Assembly: GCF_031877795.1 (NCBI RefSeq)
Contig: NC_133932.1
Coordinates: forward strand, 40,376,180 to 40,440,179
Source: Strix aluco
Lineage: Eukaryota > Chordata > Aves > Strigiformes > Strigidae
Length of the DNA: 64,000 nt
Direction: 5' to 3'
Position numbers and translations under genes: made by a program. This document shows, one piece after another, positions 20,463 to 33,000 of this stretch; the stretch's first letter is position 1; the number at the start of each line of letters is the position of its first letter. A model generated the notes under the pieces. That model saw only the letters and a list, made by a program, of their open reading frames with translations. It had not been told where the DNA came from and searched no databases.

Positions 20463-23400
20463 GAGTTACGTGCACTCCTCGGCTTGGATCAGGACGTTTG
20501 GCCACACGCAGGTGGCCAGGTTTTCTCGTCAAAGTCCAAGAACCATCAATAAATAAAGTAAATTTAAGTAAAAATAAGAACTGTTTTAAAAAGGACGTGT
20601 TGAAAAACACTTAGTCTGTGAGTGTTGGTACTGTGCACTATGCATAAAAAATGCTTCATCTCAGTATTTTGTAATTTAGACAGGCTGCAGTATCAGCTGC
20701 TAAAAGCAGGCACACTGCTACCCTTTTCTTGAAGGCAAGACCTTAACGGAATGAAAGTTAAATAAAACGTGTGGTTCTTTACCATGAGCAGAGCACTTAT
20801 CTTTTAAGTTATTCTTTTCTTTCCTGACGTGAAAATAGCCATTATAGGACTGGGATGCATTCCTGACATTGTTCTTAACGCCGCTGATATAAAACACATA
20901 CCACCAGATGTTGAATTAAAAACTGGCAAGAATGTTGCATGGATGCATTTACATTTTGGTGACCTTATCTTTTTCTTGTTATTTGGGAAAAACCAAACCC
21001 AAACACCCATTACTTTTAAGGTGGAGCAAACACCACAGGACGGCTGTGCTGATGGGAAGGCTCAGTGCCAGCGTATGGAGTGCTCCAGCCCCTCTCCCCT
21101 CAATTTCCCTCCTCCACAGCAGCACAGCCCTGCCTTCCCTGGCAGAGGCTCCGGTCCTCCACTGACTCCTCACCCTGGGGATGTGGCTCTCTACATCAGC
21201 AGCAACAAAAACTGAGTAACTTCCTGCCAGTTTTCTGCACTGGCTTGCTAAGAGGTCAGACAGGCAGCAGAGCAAGGGAGAGCATTTTTGAAGAACTGAG
21301 AAAAAGGTAGTAAATAGTAGGTTTCGCCTTTCCGTGGCTGCAAAATATTAGACAAACGTAGCCTTTTAACCAAACATGAGCTCATTTTCCTCAGATGTTG
21401 AAAGATGATTTTTTTTTTAATAATCTTTTTAATAGAATGATTGTCTTTCTGTACCTGTACTAGGAGCTGGTGTTAGGCAGCAAGAAATCTTAATGATTCT
21501 TCTCTGTCACAGCCCTGGTTTAAGGCAATGAACATTTATTCCAACCAAAAGGGAAGAGACATTGGTCATCCTTTTTCACCTTTCTGGCTGAAACAACAGA
21601 AAACATTGTCCAGAGTACTGTCCAACATACCACAGAAAAGCATGAAAAGAAACTAATTTTTTGGGCTAAAGGGCTTCTCTGAACTGGAAATACAGGAATT
21701 CGCAGTTGTCTTTGTGTGCTAAGAGAGGGATAGCCAGCGAAGACACGTGATTGTGCCGTAAGGACTCCAAGCAGCAGAGTTGACTTTGGAAAACGTGCTT
21801 TCTACAGAGAGAAAACTGGATGTCTGCATAGAAAAGTGCCTGTAGGAAGTATTCTCTTTCTATAGTGTTGGTGGCAACACAGTTAGGCTGTGTTTGTAAG
21901 TCCCCTAAAGCACGTTGAAAAAAACCCCTCATTCAAGATGACAGCTTTTAGCAAAAATTACCTCATAAGGCTACAAATGAACCTTGTGGTTTTACAGACT
22001 AATTTTCTGGTTGGCTTATATCAAAATGATCCGGGGAGTCAAGATGATGCAAAGACATTGGTAAAATATCTTGACCCTGGAGTAGTTCAGGGACAGCAAA
22101 CAGAGGAGAAGGAAGAGTTTTGCCTGAAACCCTAGAAGTTTTTGCAAGTCACATGTTATTGACAGGCTCTAAGGGTCCTGTGTGTGCATTTTCAGCCAAA
22201 GTAACTGTAGTCATTTTGTGGAGGTTTAGGGAGGCTTTTTTAGGAGAAATGCCATAACTCTTCACAGCTTCAGCAAAAATGTTGAGGTTAAGTGTGAGAA
22301 ACAATAATTCATGAGCTAGGAGGAGCCTGTTTCTGCTCACTCTCTATTGTGTGGCATTTTAGGGGTGTTTTTGCTTTTTCCCTCTGCATCTTCTAAAAAG
22401 TCCTAAATCTTGTCAACGGACAGTTAGTTAGATGATCACTAACATCTAGGTGACACGAGCTATCTTCTTGATGAACCTCACAGATTTTATATATAGGTAA
22501 TCAACTGATTTCATGAAATGTTTCTGTATTTTGTAGAGGCCATTTGAATTCTTTGCAATAAAACATTTGTGGAAAATGCAGCTCTTCTACTGATGGATTT
22601 GCTAATTGATAGAACTGTAGCTAGCTATTTTGAAGTAAAACGGGAATTCTGAAAAGTTCCTGGGTACATTTAGGGTGAAATGATACGTTGTGCTTCTGGT
22701 TTCTGCTTGGCAGGTGTGTCATACATGTTCAAGTTCTTTTGATGGTTGCCTCAGTGTTGCCTGGAGGAACACTTCTCTCTGTGCTGCTGTGGAACACAGG
22801 GCACCTGGATGTTAACCGAGTATTTCTTTGTGCAGCATTTCATTCTACACCTCTTACTCACTTTGCATAGTTCTTGCTTGTGCAAAGAATGCCCTAGCTG
22901 ACACCAAAATAATTCTCTGAGTAAATCGTACACACGGTAACGGGGGCTGTAAGAGCATTCCCTTAGCTTGCATGAGTACATTCTAGGCAGTAGTTCAAAT
23001 ATTGGCTTAACATAGCACAGTGAGACACCAGTAGGTGCGTTCTCTTCTTCTTTTCGATGGACTGAAGAAAAGCAGGAGCAAGTAAATAGATTCCTCGTTT
23101 TATGATGTGAGAAAGAGAAGTGCAAATGTGTGTGAGAAAGAGAAGTACAAATGAGTTGATGCGTTTGAGATATCTCTAAGTCCGCTTTTAACTTCTCTAA
23201 AAAGAACAGGAGACACTGTAATTATCCTGAAAAGCTTTTTGTAAATACCCACTTTTCTAAATCTGTTCACTGACCTTGTCTCAGAACAGCTAATGACATT
23301 GGTTCCCCCTTTTTAATTCTAAGCCTGTGACATAATTTTCCTGTAGTAAATAACATTAAGAAAAACCTTAAATAATTGCCTTTTCAAAATGTTCCTGTCT

Positions 23401-26389
23401 TGTACAAGAGAAGGCTTCATTCTTCTTGTATAAAATTTTCTGCATCCTTCTCCTGCTTTTGACGACACTTGTTCAGCATTGGAGAGGAAGAGAAGGCTAA
23501 GACAACAGTGAATAACTGGAATGAAGCTTGAAAAACACTGCTTTTCTCTCAGAGGTACGTTTCTTGGCTTTGCAATAAGAAAACCTCGTCATGTTGCATA
23601 AATAAAAATGGTGTGGCAAGTAAGCTCAGGGACAAGAACCTCTGACTTGCAGCCCAATACTATTGTTATAAACACAAAATCCAAGTCCTAGGAAAAGCAG
23701 GTGGGTCCCGATCCTGCAGCTGCTTGGTTGCACTGATCTCATGAACGTTTCTGATGCACACTGAAAAAAACAGTTGACAGGGTTGTGTCGAATTCGAACA
23801 AACCCCATATGTCACATGCTCATCAAGCAGAAATTCTGAAGGAACACTCTCAGATGAAATTAACTGTTTTAATGAAATTAAAACAGCAGGCATGATAACA
23901 TGGATTTAGTAAATCTGCCTCCTTTCAAGAAGGAACGCTGGACGAGCTGAGGAATGGTTTAAAGAAACGTAGTGGTGCTATTTGTTCTGCAGCGGTTGGT
24001 GTATTTCTTCTTGCAATGTTGGTTTGCCTTCTTATTCTTTACTGCACCAAAACATGCAATTTTCAAAACATAAATCTGACTCTTCCCCCCTTTTCAGGGA
24101 TGGTGGAGAGAAGCACATCAGTCTTACAAGCCACATTAAAATTTGAACAGGGAGCCTTTTTACAGCAATGCCAGAAAGTCCTTAATTTAAAATGCAGAAC
24201 ATAAAAGATCTCAAGCCACTGCAAAATATATTCAGAAAGAGGACACTCGTATTGCAGTAGGTTCCGTAACTTTCCAATCGATGAAGGCATTGTGTTTTTT
24301 TATGAAGACCTCCACCAAGTGACAGCTCAAAACCTTGAGCAACGAGAGTTAGTAACAGGCACACTTCTCTTTCTTCATTATGGCCACAATTATATTTTTG
24401 GAAAATAACCCAGGGAGTTATTTGGAAAATAACAAGGATGATGAGAACTTGCATATCTCAGCTTCCTTGACAAGGCTTTCTTTTAAAATTTTGTGCTCAA
24501 ATTCCTCTCCTAGCACCTGTGCTATTTAGGAGTGAAAGGTCGTTATCCCACAGCAGCTCTTGCTGTTAACAACTATGGGTGTTCATTAAAGAATCTCTTT
24601 TCTGTTTCATGCCACACCACACGATTTCTTACTCAAAACCTTTTGGTTTAGCAAATTGCCTCAATAGCCTAGTTTTCTGATATTTGCTGGTAGATTAGAT
24701 TAAGGTGAGGAGAACGAAAAGCTTGCAGAGCACTCCATAATGCTACCTGAAATGAACGCAATCTAGGTTTTGTTTGTTAGCGTTCTTGAACTGAACTCTG
24801 TGTCATTTGTGCAAGTTCTTCACATTTGGAAGATGTTGTGGCTGTGTGAACCAGGATATCAGGAAATGTCGAAGTGCCTCGATTTCTGGTGCGTGGAGTT
24901 AGCAGTTCCGTACCCGGAGAAGCAAACCGACTGGAAAACCACTGTCCCGGAGGACAGGAGAGTTGCCATAGCACTCAGTAAAAGGGCCTGAGTCCTGTGA
25001 GTCATTCCTAATAAAGCTGCAGCCTGGGACCATAGTGGGGTAGTTCTTTATAGTGAGGTAATTCTTTACAGTGAGGCAAGTGTTTCTGATGGAGATTGGA
25101 GTCGCCAAAGAAAAATAGTAGCAAGAATACTTTCCCTTGGTTCTAATAAGGCCACAGATTTCTGTAATCCTGATTTATAAAGCCCTCGGTTCACGTGGTC
25201 TGTTATGGGTGACAAGGAGCACTTAATAAATATGGGTTGGTATGGGGCAGCGCTAGCAAAATATTACGGGGCCTCCAGTCTCTAAGAGCGGCTGCTTTCT
25301 ATCCCAACAGGAATACAAAAGGTCTGTGATGGTTCTCAGAAATTCTCCTTGTACTTGGGTACCCCGGTTGGTAACGCTGTATCTGAGCTCTCCGGCTGCC
25401 GTGCGGACGCGTATTAGCCCTTCCTTTCACCAGCCCCCTAAACAACGTTTGTAAGATGAAGCTGTAAAAAACCCATAGATCTGAAGCTGTTGCTTTAATA
25501 CTTGTCATGCATGACCGAATATATTCACCTGTGTATCTTTTATATGGTGATTCACACTGTTACAGAGACCAATGTGTTACTCTGATAATTACAGACAAAC
25601 GATGTACCCGAGCATTTAATTTAGAGCAGGTCCCTTCAACAGCTTTTTCCGAACAAGTCAAAGAACGGTGTTGTGGGTATAACAGGCAGCAAACTCAAAT
25701 TAGCCTTCAGAGGGGTTGGATTTATTCTTTACAAGTAAACGTTGTACCTCCTGAGTATAAACTTGCCAACATACGCATCATTTGGAATAATAGAAGCTTA
25801 TTAAGTTCATTAAAAGTGCAACGCTAGGAATTTGAAGGTTACCAGTAACATTACATTGCTATTGTGCATAAACTGCATTTTTTATGCTAAAACTTCACAT
25901 GTGAAAGCCGAGCAGGAGATTTTGGTTGCATGCATCGTCATTTTTTGGAAGTGATCAGATCAGATCAATTTTCAATTCAGTTGCAGCTGTGACAAAGAAA
26001 AGCTCTGAAGTATGGTCATGTGGCCTACCTCTGTTTACTGCACCAGTTTCAAAACCGTATTTTACCATGTTAAGGAATATACCTGAGTGCTAAATTCGTT
26101 TTATTATGTTTCTTAGATGCCTGCTAGGTGAGCTCTTCAGGTGCCAGAGGATGCCTGTGAGGGTGAATGAATCTTTCAATTCATCTAGATGAATCAAGAT
26201 GCTGGTTTGCTTGGTTAGTTTTGAAATTTGGAGTATTTTGTAATACTTGTAGCTGTTCGATAAATCTAACTCACTTGAACCATTAAAAGTGGCGGTCATA
26301 AAGCTTAAGAATTATTATGTATAGCTGTAGGGAGGCCAGCTACGGCAAGAGCCTTTTATTATACACCTAAATACCGTTTTACCTTTTGG
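20463..26389. other. AT-rich intergenic DNA, copy A
   Basis: No gene is recognised. Open frames such as 20829-21215 and 25507-25827 on the plus strand have no family signature, and the latter differs from copy B by Trp to Cys. A 25-bp tandem repeat is listed separately. A 17-bp segment (24887-24903) is missing from copy B. Confidence 0.5.
23106..23155 (+). repeat. 25-bp tandem repeat, two units
   Basis: TGTGAGAAAGAGAAGTGCAA followed by ATGTG is repeated at 23131 with two substitutions. Copy B holds the same pair at 60137-60186. Confidence 0.9.
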
Positions 26390-27229
26390 ACGCTGCTCTC
26401 GCCCAGGGCGCCGAACAGAGACAGCTCCTGTTTCCTAAGGGTTGACAAACCGTAAGACTGTAAACACCTTTTTGCCCCCCCCCCCCCCCCCCTTCCAAGC
26501 CCATTCTGGGAGATGAGTGACTCGCCTCCTGGGCTGCTGGCTCCGCGCTACTAAACCACCGCCGAAAACGTGGCGATGACGGTAGCGGGAAGCGCAACTG
26601 CCGCCGGCGGGACGTGCCCCCTTCGCCGACCGCCTCCGGGGGGGCAGCCTGCGCTGGCGGGGGGCGGGGGGGGGCGGCAGGGGAGCGGGAGGAGAAGGGA
26701 GAAGGGAGGCTGCGGAGGCGCCCCCGCCCCGCCCGACCCCGCCGCTCCGCTCCCCGCAGCGCGGGACGGCCCCGGCGGCGCCGGCTCCCGCGCCGCGTCC
26801 CCGGCCCCCGGCCGGCCGCTCCCCGCCGGCGAGAGGCGCTGCGGGACGGCGGGGCTTGCCCGGCAGCGGCGGAGAGGTACGGGGGGGCGCCCGCGGGGCG
26901 GTGGAGGCGGCTCCCCCGGCGGGGACGGCCGGGCGGTGAACCACGGGCGGGCGGCTCCGGCCCTCCCCGAGCGGGGCTGCGGGCGGGGAAGGGGCGAGGC
27001 CGGCTGCCGCAGGGCGGCCCCTGCGGGCGTCAGGGCCGGCCCGCCCGTGCGTGACTCTGCGTGTGGGTCCGCGCGTGTGTCCGTGGGTCCGTGCGCGCTG
27101 GGGGCGGCGTGTGCGCTCCGCGCTGAGCCCGCAGCGGAGCCCCGCGGCGGCGGGAGCGGGACTTCACCTCCCGGCTGCGCCGAGCTGCGGAGTTGACGGG
27201 CGCAGCCCTCAGCCAGCGCCGCGGCGGGG

Positions 27230-27274
27230 ATGCTGCTGCTTGTGCGCATTCTTCTTCTCCTGGCGAGGTTCCTG
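27230..27274 (+). CDS. Candidate first coding exon with signal-like peptide
   Basis: ATG in context GGGGATGC opens 15 codons, MLLLVRILLLLARFL, and ends at a perfect donor, CTG|GTAAGT (27275). The Leu-rich run after the start fits the hydrophobic core of a signal peptide or signal anchor, so the product would be secreted or membrane-bound. Position at the 3' side of a CpG island is typical for first exons. The gene is not recognised and downstream exons are not established. An interval at 30004-30079 would join in phase. Confidence 0.4.
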
Positions 27275-27422
27275 GTAAGTCCCCCTTTCCTAATAGCAGC
27301 TGGGGTTTGTGGTTTGGTTTTTGTGTGTGTGTGGGGGTTGTTTGTTTTGTTTTTCTGCGCCTGTGAGAAGGAGTCGAGGGAGCGGAGGAGGGGGGAGCTT
27401 GCGGCGCGGTCCCGGCTCCGCA

Positions 27423-27435
27423 CCCCCCCCCCCCC
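27423..27435 (+). repeat. Poly-C run (13 C)
   Basis: A homopolymer in the first intron of the candidate plus-strand gene. Its length is prone to sequencing and assembly error. Confidence 0.8.
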
Positions 27436-27511
27436 GCCTCCGGAGAGCGGGTGCTTGTGGCCGGGAGGTGGTTGTGTGTTTGGTTGAGTTTTATTTTTTA
27501 ATGCTTTACAG

Positions 27512-27636
27512 CATACGCTACTATGCAAGTTGAAGGTGGCGGTTCTTGCCCGTCAGTGACGCGGTCTGTGGCTATCGTTCGGCAGAAAGGGCTGATAAGG
27601 AACAGGCGCTGCGTTGTCCTCTTCGTCACCGAGCAG
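27512..27636 (+). other. Candidate alternative exon after CpG island
   Basis: Acceptor TTTTAATGCTTTACAG and strong donor GAGCAG|GTGAGT bracket 125 bases. Joined to the 27230 exon it would stop after 15 codons, so it does not extend that frame. Another frame is open, with an internal ATG at 27523 giving 38 codons to the donor. It could be a 5' non-coding or alternative first-intron exon. No family is recognised. Confidence 0.25.
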
Positions 27637-30003
27637 GTGAGTGGCTCTGTGGTGCTCAGGTGAAGATCAACGCTCAGCTGTGTGCTAGCTAGACTTTTCC
27701 TCCAGGATTTTGCTTTGGAAAACATAGTCTACTTATTATACTTCCATTTTATTATAGGACTGTACAAAGAAAGGAGTAAATGGTGGAGGCTGAGCACCAC
27801 TTCTATAAAAGCCGTGGGCTCACTTCATAGTTCCCGAGCGCAGCTAGCCCATATGCACTTCAGCGTAGCCGGTGTGGAGTCGTACCACAAGGAGTGGTGA
27901 GTGAGGGGATTCTGTGCCCCAGGGTTAGTGATTTTTGGAAAGGCTTGGGAGGGTTGACAAGCAGTCAGCCAGGGAGTAGCCCTTTACATGAATGTGAGAA
28001 GATAGAGGAGGAGGTGGGAATATTACCTGTGAGGTGCACAAGTGTTACTGTTTTGCTGTGTGCACTTCAGGTGAAAGATCTGTGTGCAAGGTGCAGTCCA
28101 CTGCAGTATAAAAAACATTGAAAAGGCCCGGGCTGTAAAACCGCTCAGAGCATATGTTGTCTTGAGTGGCTCCAAAAGGACAAAAGAAGTGGTTGGATCC
28201 TTGCCTAGAAATGTCAAGGTGAGGAACAGCATATTTACCCAAGAGAGAAAAGATTTAACAAGATCCAGTGTTGGAAATTTGAAGTTGGACATCCTGAGAC
28301 TAGACAGAGGGTGCATTTTTAAAAAATAGCAGCACTCATTAGACTAACAAGTTCATAAAGCTTTTTCATCATTAAAAAATTTTAAGCCAAGGATGTTTTT
28401 TCTATTTCTAACAGGACTTCTATGGGGAGGGAAATCTTATGGGCTCTACGTAGGAGAGGCTGGAACAGGTGATCATAATGAACCCTTATTGCCTCTATTA
28501 TGCATATACTCAGGAAAGCTGTGCCATCTCTGAGAGCACACTCTCCACATAGGTTCTTTTCTTCATATCTGTTTTCTTCATACATGTTCTGTTCTTCTTC
28601 CCCAAATGCCATTAGATCCAGGGGTGTCTGTGCTTCTGTTTTGCATCTAAGCAATTACAGTGAAGATCTGGAAGGTGAGAGTTGCTGTATGTAGATCTGA
28701 GTCCGGTTTGAGGAATGTGGTTTGTAAGGCTGGGGGCGCGTGGGTATGCTTTCCAGAGAAAATTGGTGTGTTCAAACATTTGGAGTGATTTAACGTGTTC
28801 ATGTTTCTAAGCTGTCTTCAGCACTGTGTTTACGGTTAAGAAATACCTACTAGCATGTTTTGACTTTTATAGATTTCATGGTAGTTGAAGTTCTTTTGGG
28901 ATGGAGAAATGCTTATTTAACCAAAATGCCGTATGAATTGTAGCTGTATTATTTTAGAGTGGAATAACAGTACCTATGAAGGCTCTTACTAAATGATTTT
29001 CAGTGTGATGTTGCAGTCATGGAGTTGTTTGCCTATCTACAAAACATGTTATTACATAATGTTGTCTCGTCTAAATCTCCTTACCAAGAGAGACAAGTTT
29101 CGTATCTGATGATTAACTGCTGTCTGTGAGTGAGACCTTTGGTGCTGCAGGGTGGGGAGGGAGCCAGGGAATCTGTTTGATAAAGCGATGGCTGAAGCCA
29201 GCTGCAGCGCAGGATTGCTCTGTGACCGAGCGCTTTGTTTCCCGGTGCTCTATTGCTATTGCCTTGCCTACTGAATTTACTCTGCCTTCGACCCAAACTT
29301 CCTTTCTGCCAGGGATGAGCGTGCTGATGTGTTGTCCCAGAGCCTGGAAACTTAGGAAAGCCGAATAGGTAAGACCGGCTGAAAGGTTCGACCTTAAAGA
29401 ACAGCGTGGGTTTGAGAACAAGGGCGGTAGGTAGGAGGTATGTTTGTGGTAGGCGCAGGAAGCTGATAGGTGAGTATTTCTTTTTGGATATTTAGAGTAG
29501 CTTTTCTTATCTATCTCTATAGAAAGACCATATCAACATATACATACAACGTATACCAATGAACATATACATGCCACGTATGCTAAGGAAGCCTTCTGCC
29601 TTCTTCCTGTTCCAAACAGTCTGTCTCTATTGTAAAAAAAGGTCTTTTTAAGCTTGTATCTTGGTCTGTCCTGGATGTGACTGAGTGGCCCCATTCTGTG
29701 TGGCTTTCCATATGCTGTGGCACAGCTTGAGAGCAGAATCAATTGCTCAGGAACTGAATTTGCTTGGTTTTTTTTTTTTTTTAATCTTTACCTCAGCCTG
29801 CACTGAAATTTCTTCCTAATTCAATTAATCTGTACCTTTTTATTTTCACTGTAACTTTTCTCTGGGTGTGCTTTTTGTATTGCTTAGAAACAAAATTGGA
29901 TATCAGAAATGACCCAAAATTCCATTGTGGTTTGTACTGTATTCCACAAATGAGTATTAACAGGAATCTCCTTAAATGAGCATTTTATTTATTTATTTTT
30001 AAG

Positions 30004-30079
30004 AGAGTTGCACAGCCTCTTCACTTCAGTGCATCTCTGGAACATTTAAATTCTCTGGGACATCCCTCGTTGTTGATAA
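30004..30079 (+). other. Candidate internal exon
   Basis: TTTATTTATTTTTAAG acceptor and GATAA|GTAAGT donor bracket 76 bases. Read in phase with the 27230 exon it is open for 25 codons ('QPLHFSASLEHLNSLGHP'). A second frame is also open. No homology is recognised, and 76 open bases can easily arise by chance. Confidence 0.25.
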
Positions 30080-33000
30080 GTAAGTTCTCTTTTCAGTTGC
30101 TCTCTCTCTTGGTTCCAGGCGAATTTGTCAGCTTTTTGTTTGGTGAGAAATTGCCTTTCCCCACAGTGATTTCATGTGAGGGAGAATGCTGCTAGGAGTG
30201 ATTGCATTTTGTGTGGGGATAACTTGTGATCGGAATGCAGCTGAATTTACTAGTCTCTCTCCATCAGTACTGTGGTAACTTTTGGATTAGACGACTACGT
30301 TTTACCTGTACAGCCTCGCAAACTGTGAAAGTAGCAGTGTGTCAGCAGATAGGAGGAAAACATGTTTGCAGCATGAGTGTGTCAAAGTTTTTATCTAATG
30401 TATTAGAGGGATGGGGCCAATGCAGGAATTGTGTACAGCACCAGCGCATTTCCAAGGGTTGAAGAGGAGAGTGGAGCTTCAAGGAAATGTTTTTTTAGAT
30501 GTGTGGTACAGAACTTGCAAGGTACTGTCTGAATACCATGGAAGCAAATATCCATGGCCATGGGAACACTGTTTCCAAGGATTCTGCTATTAGACAGACT
30601 TCTGGGAGAAGGCACTGTTTGAAAGCAAGCCATTTGTCATTTGGAGATTTTCTTTTTCATTTGCAGTTAGTACATGGCACAGTTGATGGCTTTTTGAGCA
30701 ACTGTATGAGTTGAATCTGAGCTTGTCTCCTTATTTCTGGGGCCATTGCAGAACTCTAGAGAAGGTCAGACTTAGGAAGAGATGTACTTAATATTCCTTG
30801 TGAAACGTCATTCCTTTTCCTGAATCTTGGCACAAAATCCCTAGTGCATGGTGGGTTGGGGAAGAGAAAAATGGAGGAAACGAGGAACTGAATTCCCATT
30901 CTCGCAATATTAAACCTGCTAAAGGTAATAAATAGGCTAATGATGCCAAGGCTGCCAGGTGTTTATATGCACTGTGACTTCAGAAGGCTAAGAGAAGCAC
31001 GAGTCATCCATTCAGTTAAATAAAGACCTGATGTAGGAATTAGCATTCATTCACTGTAGGCATTAGTGTAGCAATAGTACTGATTGCATTATCGAGTGTG
31101 TTGATGTGGACAGGTGAGAACGTGAGATTTGTGCTGGGAATGGGGAATCTTCGCGTTGTGTAAAGTAATCCAGCAGACTGGAATACGATGAAAGCGAGTA
31201 TTCTCGAAGCCCATGTTTGTGTCAAAGCATATTTGGGTTTTACCTTGGAGATTAATGGTCAAAAATTGCAATACGTCTGCCTGCAGCGATACGTTGCATT
31301 GCAGAAGGCACTTTTTCTAACAGCTTTTTCTACACTAGCTGTTGTTTCTGTCCAATTTTTCGCGGCTGCCAACTAGAAAACAGGTTCTTTGACTTTTGTC
31401 ATGCTCTGGAGTTAGAGTACAGGTATATACTTCTCTTCAGGAGTACTTCTATCCCTTTGGTCTCTGGATAAAATATGTAGTAGACTAAAGTAGATGAAGA
31501 CAATATAGTAGTAAAAGTGTCCGTTAACTGTTGGCATCTGTATCTAGATTAGAGCCCTCTCCATTGTTATTACCAGTGTTCAAGTTTTAGAGGGGAAAAA
31601 ATAATGAAGGCATAGCTAGGTTTTTAATGGGACAGTTTTTAAGCCTGTCTGGTTTTGAAACCCTTGCTGTTAGAGCAATATGGGTAAGTAGGATGCAGTC
31701 AGGAGCAGAAAAATCGTGAATGCACTGGAGAATAATGATTTATTAGGTAAGACAGAAAACTAATAAGGGAGAAGGCTATACCTCCTTGGTATTTTCTGTT
31801 TCTGCTGTGAAGTGATGATGGCAGCAAAGAAGGGTGGGGAAGTACGAGTAACGTGTGCAAACACAAGTGTCATCTGGCTGGTGCTGGGGTGAGTAAGGAG
31901 TGCCCTGAAAGACCAGGGTAGGAGGAATTCTGCACGCCATGGTGCTGCTGGTACCTTTGTAAACGCTGTGCTTTCATTAGTGTACGTTTGTCTGGCTTTG
32001 GCTTTTCTAAGCGCAGAACCTGAACGGAGGCCATTTGGGTGAATGTAACTGCGCATTCTCCCAGTATTTGGGCTGTCAGCATTTCACACTAGAAATAATA
32101 TTCCTTTGGGTTTCCTGGTTTTCCTGGATGTCTTTAGGCAGGGGTTTGTTTTGGTTATGACTGGGAGAATCTTTAAGGGAATTGTTTAAACAGCGTCATC
32201 CCGTGCTAAGGTACGAGTCCCTCTTGATCAAAACTTAAGATTTTTTTTTTTTAATTTTTTTTTTTTAAAGACACAATCTGTGATTTGGCATTGATTTGCA
32301 GTCAGCCCTGAAATCACTTTGAACCATGACCTTGCTGATGACATTTCATTGCTATTGTGGAAGGGAGCAGAAACATGTCGGAATGATTTGGGGGACAGGA
32401 GTTTTGAAAGTGCACGTTCTCAGTTAAGTGTTTAATTAATGTAATATTGTTTATATCAGAATTGAAATGATGAACTCACTTCTGATTAATTTTGTGCAAG
32501 TGTTTTAACGTTAGCTTGCCACACCGTGTTGCCAAATATGATTAAGACTGTGTTTGGCAGTAAAAGCAATTAAGTGTTAGGCTTTAGGCTTGATGGAAGA
32601 CATGAACCATTACTACCTGCAGAAGCCTTCTCACTAGTTAGTGAGGATAATGCTGATGATTGCTACAGGTGTTTCTAGTGTAGTCATTTTTCAGAGTAAA
32701 GTTGGGTTTTGAGGAAAGCAAGGGAAAAGAAATGTTCTAAAGGATTTGTGTTCATTGTCCACATCCTTCAGCTTCCAGTGAGATTGTGGGTGGTTTTAAT
32801 TGACCATCTCCAGTGGCCGTGAATTAACAAAAAAGAGAGAAGTTTGAATTGCACAAGCTGTTTATAGTGGAATAGTTTATTGTAAGTACTGTGTGTAGTA
32901 TGTGGTTTTTTGATTGCTCTGTGCTCAAAAGCTAGAAGTAATCCAGGTTTCATTTGGTACTCTTGCCTTCTGACTGGATACAATCCTTATGATTCTGCTT

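Larger units (their letters stand above)
1..27057 (+). repeat. Copy A of a ~37-kb duplicated segment
   Basis: This stretch matches 37006-64000 in direct orientation almost base for base. The offset moves from 37005 at the left end to about 36943 at the right end as indels accumulate. Landmarks that recur in order are a plus-strand CR1 end, an old minus-strand CR1, a CR1 flanked by direct repeats, the RhoGAP gene and the CpG island. Indels relative to copy B are 29 bp absent after 10650, 17 bp present (24887-24903), 69 bp present in the island, six rather than four CAG units at 15026, and 18 rather than 16 C in the poly-C run at 26475. The left edge is outside the window, because homology is already running at base 1. 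Confidence 0.97.
26390..27480. promoter_or_regulatory. CpG island promoter, copy A
   Basis: After an 18-base poly-C run (about 26475-26492) the sequence becomes extremely GC- and CpG-rich for about 800 bp, with many GGGCGGGG/CCCCGCCC Sp1-type boxes and no TATA box. It is bounded by AT-rich DNA on both sides, as in a vertebrate housekeeping-type promoter. A plausible first coding exon lies at its right end on the plus strand. Long frames on both strands inside it are composition artefacts. It contains a 69-bp segment, bounded by CCGCTCCCCGC repeats, that copy B lacks. Confidence 0.85.

Noticed and set aside
20829..21215. 128-codon plus-strand frame starting MKIAIIGLGCIPDI
   Set aside because: The first residues resemble a nucleotide-binding start, but no Rossmann motif spacing follows and the rest is low-complexity. 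A chance frame is more likely.
25507..25827. 106-codon plus-strand frame with several cysteines
   Set aside because: No recognisable family. Copy B carries a Trp to Cys change and a silent change over 321 bases, which gives no evidence of constraint.
26551..27528. Long open frames on both strands in the CpG island (up to 325 codons)
   Set aside because: Pro/Arg/Gly/Ala-rich translations on all strands are a result of extreme GC content. Copy B changes length by 69 bp in the middle.
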